Source of the DNA: an uncultured Holdemanella sp.
Lineage (GTDB): Bacteria; Bacillota_I; Bacilli_A; Erysipelotrichales; Erysipelotrichaceae
DNA: 64,000 bases
Direction of reading: 5' to 3'
Assembly: GCF_934754935.1 (NCBI RefSeq)
Contig: NZ_CAKVJB010000006.1
Span: forward strand, 1 to 64,000
Shown here: positions 32,928 through 41,727 of the stretch, one piece after another
Position numbering within the stretch: the first letter of the stretch is position 1
How the letters are laid out: every line of letters begins with the position of its first letter
Notes under the pieces: model-generated
What the model saw: the letters and a program-made list of their open reading frames with translations, nothing else
The model's database searches: none
What the model was told of the DNA's origin: nothing
Made by a program: the position numbers and the translations under genes

Positions 32928-34631
32928 TTAATCCTTTTTCTGAATGAATTCTAATAATTGCTGAGCAGCAATATTTAAACCTTTACGGTTTGATTTATCG
33001 AATCCTAAGTGCGTATAGATCTCACCAACAAATACTCCATTATCTTCTAGAGCCTGGAACATTGTGTCAATGATTGGTTCACATAGTTCTTGTTTTTGCA
33101 TAGGACCAAATGGGTTTGCGAAATATGTAGTTGAAATACCAACTTCTTGTGTTGTACCCAAAGCCATACGTTTACCTAACTTACAAGTATCTTTTACTTC
33201 TTGTACAGTTAATTTCTTAAGACCAAATTCATTTGTGTAGTTGTTTGCGTACGCAAATAAATCAATTTTGTGGTTGTGAACAACAACACGATATGGAGCT
33301 GCTGGCTGAATCATACGTGAGTTTGGATTTTCTGGAGCCATGAAAATTGAACGGTCCATGTCACGATATGGAGTTCCTGGATCCAAGTCATCTAGACGAA
33401 TGAAGGCACCAATTTCAGTACCCTGACCATATGGAACACCATCTTCTAGGTGAATTGTTCCCATATCATCAAATACAACTTCAACTTCACGGATCATATC
33501 TCCAGCAGCTGCTTTTAATGCTTCAATCGATTCAGATTTACCAGCACCACTATCACCCATCAACATGATACCTTTCTTTGTTCCATCCTTTAAATAGATG
33601 TTTACGAAAGCACCATGGATTGGTAACCAACCTTTTTTCATTTGTGCCAAGTTGTGTAATGTTAAACACATTTTCTTTAAATATCCAAAGTATTCGATAC
33701 GAGGATTATCACTGATACATCCTACCCAAATATCATTGGCTTCATCATAATAGAAGTTTGTATCATCATTACCATCATCATTACCAAAAATAACAACTAA
33801 GTCTGGTTTTTGCGCACTCTCTTCTTTTGTAGCTAATTCAAATAAGTTAGCCATACTCAATGCACTAGACATATATTTTGAGTTGAAGTATACGAAGCAC
33901 AATAAAGCTCCAACTTTACAAGGATAACAGAACCAGTTTGATTCTCCCTTTTTGAAATATGTCATTGGCTGTGTATCAATTTCAGTAAACATACCAGTAC
34001 GTTTACTTGATTTTGGATGCAAAATCATTGGAGTTCTTAACATTACAGTATCGATCATTGGAATATCTTGTAATGCAGCATATTCATCAGCCCATACTTT
34101 ATCCAATGTGTGAACAGAGAAACATGCATTCGTTCCAGCTTGAACCTGACGATATACTAAGTTTGGTCTTCCCATTAATTTTTCTTCAAACAAACGATAT
34201 GTACGAAGAATTAAATCGTTTGAAGCTGAGTCAAATGCCACTAATGTATTAATACCAAAATCCGTTGAGTTATCACTCTTCATATATCCAAAACGTTGTA
34301 AAGAACGCCAATTACGATACATTTCTTCAATAACACTTAATGTTGCATTTTTATCTGAAAGATAATATTCATTTTCTAATTCTTCACAAGTAAAGATTGA
34401 CAATAAACGCAAGAAATGACAGAAATCAGAAGCTGCTTCTTTCGAATTCAATTCACCATTCTTTGTCATATAAGCATACATTTTCGCATTATCTGTTTCT
34501 TGATATTCAATGAAATATTGAACGAATTTTGCGAACGTATGAGACTTCAATAAAACCTCACGACTCTTTGGATACGCCAAATTGTAGTTGATAATAACCT
34601 GATTGTTAAAAATTTCAATTTTATTCTGCAT
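32928..34631 (-). CDS. PEPCK/HprK-like P-loop protein, 567 aa
   Basis: A large cytoplasmic protein with a Walker A site GDSGAGKSE at residues 359-367, preceded by PIHGAFVNI and followed by VVFDDMGTIH. This layout resembles HPr kinase and ATP-type phosphoenolpyruvate carboxykinase, which share a fold. Genome annotation often labels such proteins PEP carboxykinase, but the typical PEPCK motif GxSGTGKT and the substrate arginine pattern are not clear. The first ~330 residues have no recognisable domain. A cre-like site upstream suggests carbon control. I would call it a P-loop kinase-like enzyme of unproven reaction. Confidence 0.6.
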   Translation of the reverse strand: MQNKIEIFNNQVIINYNLAYPKSREVLLKSHTFAKFVQYFIEYQETDNAKMYAYMTKNGELNSKEAASDFCHFLRLLSIFTCEELENEYYLSDKNATLSVIEEMYRNWRSLQRFGYMKSDNSTDFGINTLVAFDSASNDLILRTYRLFEEKLMGRPNLVYRQVQAGTNACFSVHTLDKVWADEYAALQDIPMIDTVMLRTPMILHPKSSKRTGMFTEIDTQPMTYFKKGESNWFCYPCKVGALLCFVYFNSKYMSSALSMANLFELATKEESAQKPDLVVIFGNDDGNDDTNFYYDEANDIWVGCISDNPRIEYFGYLKKMCLTLHNLAQMKKGWLPIHGAFVNIYLKDGTKKGIMLMGDSGAGKSESIEALKAAAGDMIREVEVVFDDMGTIHLEDGVPYGQGTEIGAFIRLDDLDPGTPYRDMDRSIFMAPENPNSRMIQPAAPYRVVVHNHKIDLFAYANNYTNEFGLKKLTVQEVKDTCKLGKRMALGTTQEVGISTTYFANPFGPMQKQELCEPIIDTMFQALEDNGVFVGEIYTHLGFDKSNRKGLNIAAQQLLEFIQKKD

Positions 34632-34655
34632 AATTACACTCCTTTAACTATGACT

Positions 34656-34684
34656 AATATACATGAAAAACCTATGAAAGTAAA
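34656..34684 (-). promoter_or_regulatory. Predicted promoter of the P-loop gene
   Basis: Minus strand TTTACT (34679-34684), 17-base spacer, TATATT (34656-34661), followed by AAAGGAG and ATG. Confidence 0.5.
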
Positions 34685-34716
34685 TGTAAACCTTAATTTT
34701 TTGTTTATATTTCAAG

Positions 34717-34730
34717 TACAAGCGTTTACA
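34717..34730. promoter_or_regulatory. cre-like operator upstream of the P-loop gene
   Basis: Minus strand TGTAAACGCTTGTA matches TGWAARCGYTWNCW at 13 of 14 positions. It overlaps the proS stop codon and lies about 33 bases upstream of the P-loop gene's -35, a position from which CcpA can activate. Confidence 0.45.
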
Positions 34731-36420
34731 TAGCGAAAACTTTTTCAATTTCAGAATATACATCCTCAATCGCAATTTCAGTCTTTTCGCCCGTATAACG
34801 ATCTGTCCATTCAAGTTTTCCTTCTTTAACACCACGACCTACCGTAATACGATAAGGAACACCAATTAATTCCATATCTTTGAATTTAACACCTGGACGC
34901 TCATTACGATCATCTAAAATCACATCGAACTTGTGTTCTTTACAATATTCATATAGATTGTTGGCAATCTTAACTTGTTCTTCATCCTTTAAAGATACAG
35001 GAACGATTGCAAGTCTAAATGGTGCAATTTCTACTGGCCATTTAATACCAAAATCATCATGGTGCTGATCTGCAACGGCTGCCATACATCTTTCTAGACC
35101 AATACCATAACTTCCCATCCAAACTGGCTGTAATTGGTTATTGGCATCTGTATAATAAAGATTCATACTCTTAGAATATTTAGTGCCCAATTTAAATAAG
35201 TTACCAACTTCAATACCATGTTGGAAAGTTAACTTCTTACCACACTTAGGACAAATATCCCCTTCTTTTACCTGACAAAGATCAGCCACTTCAACAGGTG
35301 TAAAATCTTTACAATTTACATTCTTAATGTGACGATCCGATTGGTTGGCTCCTACGATGAAGTTTTTCATATGTTTAATTTGACGATCCATATAAACAGG
35401 ACAATCAATACCCACTGGACCTGCAAAACCAACACGAGCATGCGTTACTTTTTCAACTTCTTCAAAGCTAGCCATTTCCATTTCGTTTGCACCCAATAAT
35501 TTCAATGCCTTTGTTTCATTCAATTCACGATCACCAGGAATACAGAATGCGATGACTTTTCCATCTACATTGTAAAGTAATGTTTTAACGAAATCACTTT
35601 CCTTCTTACCAAAGAAAGCAGCCACTTCTTCAATAGTCTTCGCATTAGGTGTATCAACAACTTCCATAGAAAGTTCTTCTTCACATGAATCTTGCATAGT
35701 ATCCACAACTTCAGTGATTTCTAAGTTACTAGAATAGTCACAACCCTCACATCCAACGACAACATCTTCACCAATACTTGATAGAGCCTGATATTCTTCA
35801 GATAATAAACCACCCATAGCTCCAGTATCCGCTTTAACGATTTTATATTCCAAGCCTAAACGATCCATGATACGACAATATGCATCATACATTTTATTGT
35901 AAGCTACATCCAATCCAGCTTCATCCACATCAAATGTATACGCATCCTTCATGATAAATTCACGCACACGAATCAATCCATAACGAGGACGAGTTTCATC
36001 ACGATATTTTGTCTGAATCTGATATAAGTTATATGGGAAATCCTTATAAGATTTACCATCCATACTACTCGCTACCGCAAACAATTCCTCATGAGTTGGG
36101 CCCAAAACATAACGCTTATTATAACGATCACTCAATGAAAACATATTAGATCCAAATGCTTCACGACGACCCGATTGCACATATACATCTTCCGGAATTA
36201 ATGCAGGCATCAATAACTCTTGTGCATCTTTCGCATCCATTTCTTCACGAATAATATTTTCAACTTTAGAAAGAACTTTCTTTCCCATAGGCATGATCAT
36301 ATAAATTCCGTTTGAACATTTTTTGATCATTCCAGCACGCACCAACAAATTACTTGATACGCTATCTTCATCTTTCGCATTTTCTCTTAATGTATAAAAG
36401 AAACTCTGACTTAATTTCAT
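34726..36420 (-). CDS. proS: Prolyl-tRNA synthetase (bacterial type)
   Basis: Charges tRNA-Pro. Class II motifs: motif 1 near LPALIPEDVYVQSGRREAFG, motif 2 YRDETRPRYGLIRVREFIMKDAYTF, motif 3 GSYGIGLERCMAAV. The editing (INS) domain lies between motifs 2 and 3, with VKTLLYNVDGKVIAFCIPGDRELNETK. Length 564 residues fits the bacterial-type enzyme. It follows the trhP pair by 19 bases and is likely cotranscribed with it. Confidence 0.96.
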   Translation of the reverse strand: MKLSQSFFYTLRENAKDEDSVSSNLLVRAGMIKKCSNGIYMIMPMGKKVLSKVENIIREEMDAKDAQELLMPALIPEDVYVQSGRREAFGSNMFSLSDRYNKRYVLGPTHEELFAVASSMDGKSYKDFPYNLYQIQTKYRDETRPRYGLIRVREFIMKDAYTFDVDEAGLDVAYNKMYDAYCRIMDRLGLEYKIVKADTGAMGGLLSEEYQALSSIGEDVVVGCEGCDYSSNLEITEVVDTMQDSCEEELSMEVVDTPNAKTIEEVAAFFGKKESDFVKTLLYNVDGKVIAFCIPGDRELNETKALKLLGANEMEMASFEEVEKVTHARVGFAGPVGIDCPVYMDRQIKHMKNFIVGANQSDRHIKNVNCKDFTPVEVADLCQVKEGDICPKCGKKLTFQHGIEVGNLFKLGTKYSKSMNLYYTDANNQLQPVWMGSYGIGLERCMAAVADQHHDDFGIKWPVEIAPFRLAIVPVSLKDEEQVKIANNLYEYCKEHKFDVILDDRNERPGVKFKDMELIGVPYRITVGRGVKEGKLEWTDRYTGEKTEIAIEDVYSEIEKVFAM

Positions 36421-36439
36421 CTTTACTTACCTCTTCCAC

Positions 36440-37642
36440 TTATCTTATCTTACGAATCATCGCATCTATTTCAATAGGCCCAGACCACTTTGTATGTACG
36501 ATCTGCATTGGCTTATTACAAACCTCTAAAACATTCTTGTCACTATCATACACATCATCTACATGTACAATTGTACTAGGAATGTGAGGGCCAAATATTT
36601 CTAAATCTTGATTAGGCATAAAATGATTCTTTACCTGTAAAGTTGCCATCTGACTAGCTTCATCATAATCCTGCACAATGGCTACATATTCCTGCGTTAC
36701 CGTTTCATCATGATCTTGATACAACTGCACCTTATATCCAGGAAGCCCATTATAGAAGCCCGGCCCTGTCGGTCGATTTTCTGCCTTTGCGATTTCCTTT
36801 TTCACACGCTCAATAATTTCAACATCCGCATGACTGTGCTCATAAATATAATCAATCAACATACGATAGCTCGATACAACCGTAGCTAAATAATAAGCAC
36901 TTTTCATACGTCCTTCAATTTTCAAAGACGCTACACCCATATGGATAAAATCCTCGATATAATCCACGGCCTGTAGATCTTTTGAAGACATAGAGAATAA
37001 ATTTGTCGGATCACTCAATTCGGTTTCACCATCCATTAAATGATATTTCCAACGACAACTCTGTGCACAACCACCACGATTCGCATCACGAAGCGTCATA
37101 TGATTACTCAATACACAACGTCCTGAAAATGAAATACACATACCTCCATGAATAAAGACTTCAATCGGTAATATATTCTCTTCACAAATCGAACGAATAT
37201 CCTTTATTTGACATTCCCTAGCCAATACGACACGATCCATGCCCTTTTCTTTCCAGAATCTTGCAGCACTTGAGTTTGTAGAAGAATGCTGCGTAGATAC
37301 ATGCACCTCAAACTTACACCCAAGCTTTTTAGCCAACATCATGATCGATGGACTTGCCACAATGATCGCATGAACACCAATCGAATCCAATGTTTTTAAA
37401 TACTCTTCAATACCATCCAGATCTGATTCATGTGGAAGCATATTTACAGTTACATGCACATGAGAATTGTGTGCATTCGCAAACTGAACCAACTCTGCAA
37501 TCTCATCAATGGAAAAGTTACTAGCACGAGAACGCAAACTAAATTGTTTTCCACCAATATATACGGCATCCGCCCCATATAATATCGCAATTTTAGCTTT
37601 TTCTAAATTTCCAGCAGGAGCCAATAATTCAATTTTATTCAT
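36440..37642 (-). CDS. trhP2: U32 family protein, tRNA hydroxylation protein TrhP2-like
   Basis: 400 residues with ELLAPAGNLEKAKIAILYGADAVYIG at the front and the U32 signature EVFIHGGMCISFSGRCVLSNHM. Cysteines in the GGCAQSCRW and GRC segments fit an iron-sulfur site. In Bacillus the paired YrrN/YrrO proteins are needed for prephenate-dependent 5-hydroxyuridine formation in tRNA; this is the longer, YrrO-like partner. It overlaps the shorter partner by eight bases. Confidence 0.85.
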   Translation of the reverse strand: MNKIELLAPAGNLEKAKIAILYGADAVYIGGKQFSLRSRASNFSIDEIAELVQFANAHNSHVHVTVNMLPHESDLDGIEEYLKTLDSIGVHAIIVASPSIMMLAKKLGCKFEVHVSTQHSSTNSSAARFWKEKGMDRVVLARECQIKDIRSICEENILPIEVFIHGGMCISFSGRCVLSNHMTLRDANRGGCAQSCRWKYHLMDGETELSDPTNLFSMSSKDLQAVDYIEDFIHMGVASLKIEGRMKSAYYLATVVSSYRMLIDYIYEHSHADVEIIERVKKEIAKAENRPTGPGFYNGLPGYKVQLYQDHDETVTQEYVAIVQDYDEASQMATLQVKNHFMPNQDLEIFGPHIPSTIVHVDDVYDSDKNVLEVCNKPMQIVHTKWSGPIEIDAMIRKIR

Positions 37643-38498
37643 TTACTTGCTCCTCCTTTTTCTTGATTGTCTCTTCTAAATACCAACGATTACTTGACTC
37701 ATCATCCGTAATCTTAATACCTTGTAAAGCCATATCATATAATCCTAAAATTTCCACAGTCCAATCATCATCAAAGAATAAAGAATCAATACGGAAGCGG
37801 TGCATGCCTACATCCGTAAAATCCCACATTTCCTGTAATGAATTGATTGGCATTTCACTAAAGATATGCGTACCCGTTTCATCTTGTACAATTGGCATAC
37901 GCTCATCACGCGTTTGTTCAATCAAATCATAATGACACGGTAATGAACATACCGGTTTATTCACAGCCTCTAAATAATTTGTGACCAAAGGTCTTCTTGA
38001 ATACAGAATCGAGAAATAGCCATGCACTAAAATTTCTATATTCGGATTGTGCTTTCCAATACTTACCACTTCTTCAAGACTCAATTCATGTGCCAAAGAT
38101 ACAGATTGAATGCCCAAAGACATATAGAAATCTACATCTGCACTTGAAGCTACCAATGTTTCAGGTTGATAGATCAATTTCGATTCAATCCCCAATTGTT
38201 TCGCCTCAAAATATAGTCCTTCATCCGCATAGTAAATACCATCTACATCCAATTCTTTAAAAATCGAAAAGTATTCACGAACACCCGATAGATCTTCATC
38301 CATACATAATCTTAAAAAGTTGATATATAATTTTAGGCCAAGCTTTTTACACTTCTTCTTCCAAAGCTGTAAATCCTCTTTTTTTACCGTAATACTCGAA
38401 CGAATTGAATAATGTTCAACTCCAATGATCACAGCATCCGCCTTCGCTCTTTTTAATTTTTCTAATGAATCAATAGAATGAATTGTTGTTATAAACAT
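37635..38498 (-). CDS. trhP1: U32 family protein, tRNA hydroxylation protein TrhP1-like
   Basis: 287 residues and the short member of the pair. It has a U32-like core with VHGYFSILYSRRPLVTNYLE and CSLPCHYDLIEQ, where the longer partner has its full signature. It is first in the trhP1-trhP2-proS run, with AAGGAG before the ATG. The operon thus links wobble uridine modification and proline charging. Confidence 0.82.
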   Translation of the reverse strand: MFITTIHSIDSLEKLKRAKADAVIIGVEHYSIRSSITVKKEDLQLWKKKCKKLGLKLYINFLRLCMDEDLSGVREYFSIFKELDVDGIYYADEGLYFEAKQLGIESKLIYQPETLVASSADVDFYMSLGIQSVSLAHELSLEEVVSIGKHNPNIEILVHGYFSILYSRRPLVTNYLEAVNKPVCSLPCHYDLIEQTRDERMPIVQDETGTHIFSEMPINSLQEMWDFTDVGMHRFRIDSLFFDDDWTVEILGLYDMALQGIKITDDESSNRWYLEETIKKKEEQVNE

Positions 38499-38703
38499 AA
38501 TTACTCCTTATCAAAACATACAAAATTATTTTACCACAAATGTGATTCTATGCCTACTTAACCTCCTATTTAAATCTGACTAAATTTCATGTATACTTTA
38601 AATATAAACAAACAAACACTTAATGAAAAGTTCGAAGATTACAATGAACCAACAGAACAAGAAGAAATATGGTCGGATGAAATGATAGGAGAAGAAGAAT
38701 TGT
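38499..38703. other. AT-rich interval with a doubtful mini-ORF
   Basis: On the plus strand an open frame of 38 codons (38589-38705, MYTLNINKQTLNEKFEDYNE...) lacks a ribosome site. TATACT (38592-38597) with TTTAAA 17 bases upstream would place a promoter over its start. It may be the remnant of a small acidic protein. Nothing else is evident. Confidence 0.3.
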
Positions 38704-38734
38704 AGAAAAAAAAGAATGCCATTATGACATTCTT
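38704..38734 (-). terminator. Terminator of the HAD gene
   Basis: On the minus strand AAGAATG / CATTCTT with an inner CAT/ATG pair, followed by eight T residues. Confidence 0.78.
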
Positions 38735-38751
38735 AACTAGGCTAGTTCAAT

Positions 38752-39429
38752 CTAGTCTTTTTTAATGCATTCAACCAATTCTTTAGCCGAATATACCACA
38801 TGATCTGCACAAGGCCCACTTACCTGATGATGACGATTAAAATGAATTGTCTTCATGCCTGCATTTTTTGCTCCTTGCATATCATTGATGTAGTTATCCC
38901 CTACATAATACCATTCATGAATATCTTCATGCATGGCTTCCATACACTTTTGAAAGGCATTCACATCCGGTTTTGCGACACCCAATTGTCCACTTGTAAA
39001 GACATGAGATGATTTAAAAAACTCAAAGACACGAAGCACTTCTAATTTCATTCTTTGATGAGCATCCTCTCCATTTGTCAAAATCGCAAGTTCATCTTCA
39101 CAGTCCGTAAAATAATCAATCAATGGTGCATCCATTTCAATATGATGCTGATAATATTTATAGCAAGACTGAAATTTTACAGCCTTTTCGTGACTCAATT
39201 CAATCCCATACTTTTCGCAAGCCTTCTCAATACGATAAACTCCCGATTCATCAATCGTTATCTTTCCTTGTTGTAGATCATCAAAAATCATATCTCCAAA
39301 CTTACGATAATCCGCATAAAATAAACCCATGTCCACATCTACACTAGGAAGAAATTCTTCCATACATTTGCAAAATGGCCAGGATAAATCATAAAGTGTA
39401 TCATCACAATCAAACATTAATTTCTTCAT
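38752..39429 (-). CDS. HAD-family phosphatase (pyrimidine 5'-nucleotidase-like)
   Basis: 225 residues with HAD motif I FDCDDTLYD, motif II AILTNGEDAH, the motif III lysine in GVAKPDVNAF and motif IV YVGDNYINDMQGAKNAG. The DCDDTLYDL form and helical cap resemble the Sdt1/YjjG nucleotidases; haloacid-dehalogenase-like phosphoglycolate phosphatases are alternatives. I use the ATG at 39429 since TGGTGATT lies just before it; the 23 extra upstream residues do not resemble a HAD N-terminus. Confidence 0.82.
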   Translation of the reverse strand: MKKLMFDCDDTLYDLSWPFCKCMEEFLPSVDVDMGLFYADYRKFGDMIFDDLQQGKITIDESGVYRIEKACEKYGIELSHEKAVKFQSCYKYYQHHIEMDAPLIDYFTDCEDELAILTNGEDAHQRMKLEVLRVFEFFKSSHVFTSGQLGVAKPDVNAFQKCMEAMHEDIHEWYYVGDNYINDMQGAKNAGMKTIHFNRHHQVSGPCADHVVYSAKELVECIKKD

Positions 39430-39470
39430 ATAATCACCAGATGAAATATAACATAAAAGTGAAGATTTCA

Positions 39471-40421
39471 CTACTGAATCTTCACTTGATTTAAACATTT
39501 ACGAACATGACCAGACTGTCCAGTTACCTCTTCATTTTCAATTAAAGATAAATGTACAGCTTCTTTACAAGATTCAATCGCTGCATCAAATACAACATTG
39601 ATCTTATTATCATTGATTTGCGTTAAAGAATGAATTTCTTCAGATCCAAAACGATTTGCGGTACTAAACGCAATCGCAATATCACCAGAACCATTGCCCA
39701 TATGTGAGCCTGTTAAAGCAAGTCCTATTGGCATACGATTACATACTCTACGTAGTTGACGATCACTTAATGGAGCATCCGTCGCAACAATCATCATAAT
39801 CGAACCTTTTTCTTGTTCTAAAGGCAATTGATTCCCCTCTACTTTATCTAATAAATATTGTTCTCTTAAACCAAAATTAGAGAGTACTAGTACTCCTAAA
39901 GTATACTTATTTCCATCAATTTCAAAAACTCTTGAACTCGAACCAATACCACCAGACATTTCAAAACAAGACATACCTCGTCCGGCTCCAACACTGCCTA
40001 GTTCAAATTCTTTTTTACAATCTGCATATGCATCTAAGACATCCGATTTAGTGACTACACAATCACGAATCGCATTTAAATAGCCATCGTTACATTCTCC
40101 AACTACAACATTAACACTCGTTAGATCTTCATTTTCTTTGACCATGATATCAACTAAAGCTTGTTGAACAACACCCACATTTAAAGTGTTTGTCAAACAA
40201 ATATAACTCTCTAGTGTTCCTAGCTCCATAATTTGAGGTAAGCCTGTCGTCTTGCCAAAACCATTTAGAATACTACATCCACAAGCTAGCTTTTGATGAA
40301 ACACATCTTCAGCCGTACGAATAAATGTCACACCAGTTTGATGAGAGCCAGAACTGATTGTCTTATGTCCAACCAACACACCTTTTACATCTGTAATTCG
40401 ATTTAATTTACCTTTTTCCAT
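39471..40421 (-). CDS. P1 family aminopeptidase (DmpA/BapA-like)
   Basis: An N-terminal-nucleophile peptidase that should cut itself before the serine in LGVLVLSNFG to form two chains. The opening NRITDVKGVLVGHKTI, GVGAG-type SVGAGRGMSCFEMSGGIGSSSR and the acidic ATDAPLSDRQLRR region are family hallmarks. Substrates of relatives include D-/beta-amino acid peptides. AAAGGAG precedes the ATG at 40421; the longer frame adds 19 unlikely residues. No secretion signal is present. Confidence 0.88.
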   Translation of the reverse strand: MEKGKLNRITDVKGVLVGHKTISSGSHQTGVTFIRTAEDVFHQKLACGCSILNGFGKTTGLPQIMELGTLESYICLTNTLNVGVVQQALVDIMVKENEDLTSVNVVVGECNDGYLNAIRDCVVTKSDVLDAYADCKKEFELGSVGAGRGMSCFEMSGGIGSSSRVFEIDGNKYTLGVLVLSNFGLREQYLLDKVEGNQLPLEQEKGSIMMIVATDAPLSDRQLRRVCNRMPIGLALTGSHMGNGSGDIAIAFSTANRFGSEEIHSLTQINDNKINVVFDAAIESCKEAVHLSLIENEEVTGQSGHVRKCLNQVKIQ

Positions 40422-40501
40422 CTCTAAAACTCCTTTGGTATTTAAATTATTATAATCTTTATATCCCAAAAGAAACAAGATTACATTGTAAAACTAACCA
40501 T

Positions 40502-41530
40502 TTAATATAATCCCATCCAATTATTCATATAGTAAAATAAAGATTCATTTTTTGATTTTAAGTCTTCTGGAAAATTCACATAATGACTCCCTGCATCCGC
40601 AAAGAACTCGCCCGGATCTTGACAACTATATTCTCTAAATAACGTCGGATTTTCATTGAAATAATTGATGAAATCTTGACGAGTGGATACTCCCATATAA
40701 GATGTATATCCATCTGCCAATGAATAATCAAAAATATGTGTCAATTCATGTGTGACAGTTTCCTGATCATAATCCGTTAGATTTAATGGAACAAATATGT
40801 TCATATCATCACTGCTTGCAAAGGCATACGCATCATCATCTAAAGACATATCATGTGTTTGTTTAAAATAATTCATATTATTTTCATCACAAAGATTGAT
40901 CATTACACAACGATTCAATAAAACAGATGGCTGACTACGAATATACGTATCAATATACGTATTCACATCCCCTGTTTTAAATGTACTACCAGATACCACA
41001 TTAATTGGTGGTAATCCCTCCAAATAAAGAACCTGATCTTGAAAAGGTGCATTATAAGCAGCCTCTGCCTCTTTTGCACGTTGCTCTTCTAGTGCAAGTT
41101 GTTCATTATATAAAGCTAAGCCTTCATCATACGCCAATTTTACTGGTTGACTCACAAATGTTGCACATAAAACAATCCCAACAACTAAACATAGTTTCAA
41201 AGGCTTCTTCATCCCCTTATGAGAATCCACATAATCAAGCATCAATCTATATTCAACATTTGAAAGTCCTTCCTCACTTTCAAAGCCATTCTGATCTAAA
41301 TATTCTTTTCTTAACTTTTGAATACGATCTTCTGACTTACCATAAGAAAGTACTAAATATAAACCAACTACCAATAAAGCCATAATGACACCATACGTGT
41401 TATCCATTTGTGTAATAATGGCACGATCCATTAAACTCAAGTTATTTTCTCCTACCAACTCTCCATAGTTCGTAATAAAACCATATACCAATCCAAATAA
41501 TGCACTTGATACAAAAAGCTTTTTAAACAT
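40502..41530 (-). CDS. Membrane-anchored metallopeptidase with lethal-factor-like (ATLF/PPEP) core
   Basis: Three hydrophobic segments (near residues 1-20, 45-62, 112-128) precede a soluble C-terminal domain of about 200 residues. That domain has the zinc motif HELTH at 261-265, a conserved Tyr/Asp neighbourhood (IFDYSLADGY) and a downstream GEFFADAGSHY (Glu308) as probable third zinc ligand. This spacing is typical of the anthrax lethal factor C-terminal and Pro-Pro endopeptidase families. The catalytic part is probably outside the cell. Substrate unknown. Confidence 0.68.
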   Translation of the reverse strand: MFKKLFVSSALFGLVYGFITNYGELVGENNLSLMDRAIITQMDNTYGVIMALLVVGLYLVLSYGKSEDRIQKLRKEYLDQNGFESEEGLSNVEYRLMLDYVDSHKGMKKPLKLCLVVGIVLCATFVSQPVKLAYDEGLALYNEQLALEEQRAKEAEAAYNAPFQDQVLYLEGLPPINVVSGSTFKTGDVNTYIDTYIRSQPSVLLNRCVMINLCDENNMNYFKQTHDMSLDDDAYAFASSDDMNIFVPLNLTDYDQETVTHELTHIFDYSLADGYTSYMGVSTRQDFINYFNENPTLFREYSCQDPGEFFADAGSHYVNFPEDLKSKNESLFYYMNNWMGLY

Positions 41531-41683
41531 ATCCCTATTCTCCTATTTCATTTAACAAACATCTCCATAAAGCATTGAAAAATTACATATTATATACAAT
41601 ATTTTATAACCACTATTTTTCTATACTCTTTATTTATCAATATTTATTAACTATACACATTATATATTGATAACCTTGAAAAC

Positions 41684-41716
41684 ACAAAAAAAGAAGCCGA
41701 AATTAATCAGCTTCTT
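41684..41716 (-). terminator. Terminator of nifJ
   Basis: AAGAAGC / GCTTCTT arms around a 12-base loop, followed on the minus strand by seven T residues. Confidence 0.72.
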
Positions 41717-41727
41717 CATTTATTTTC

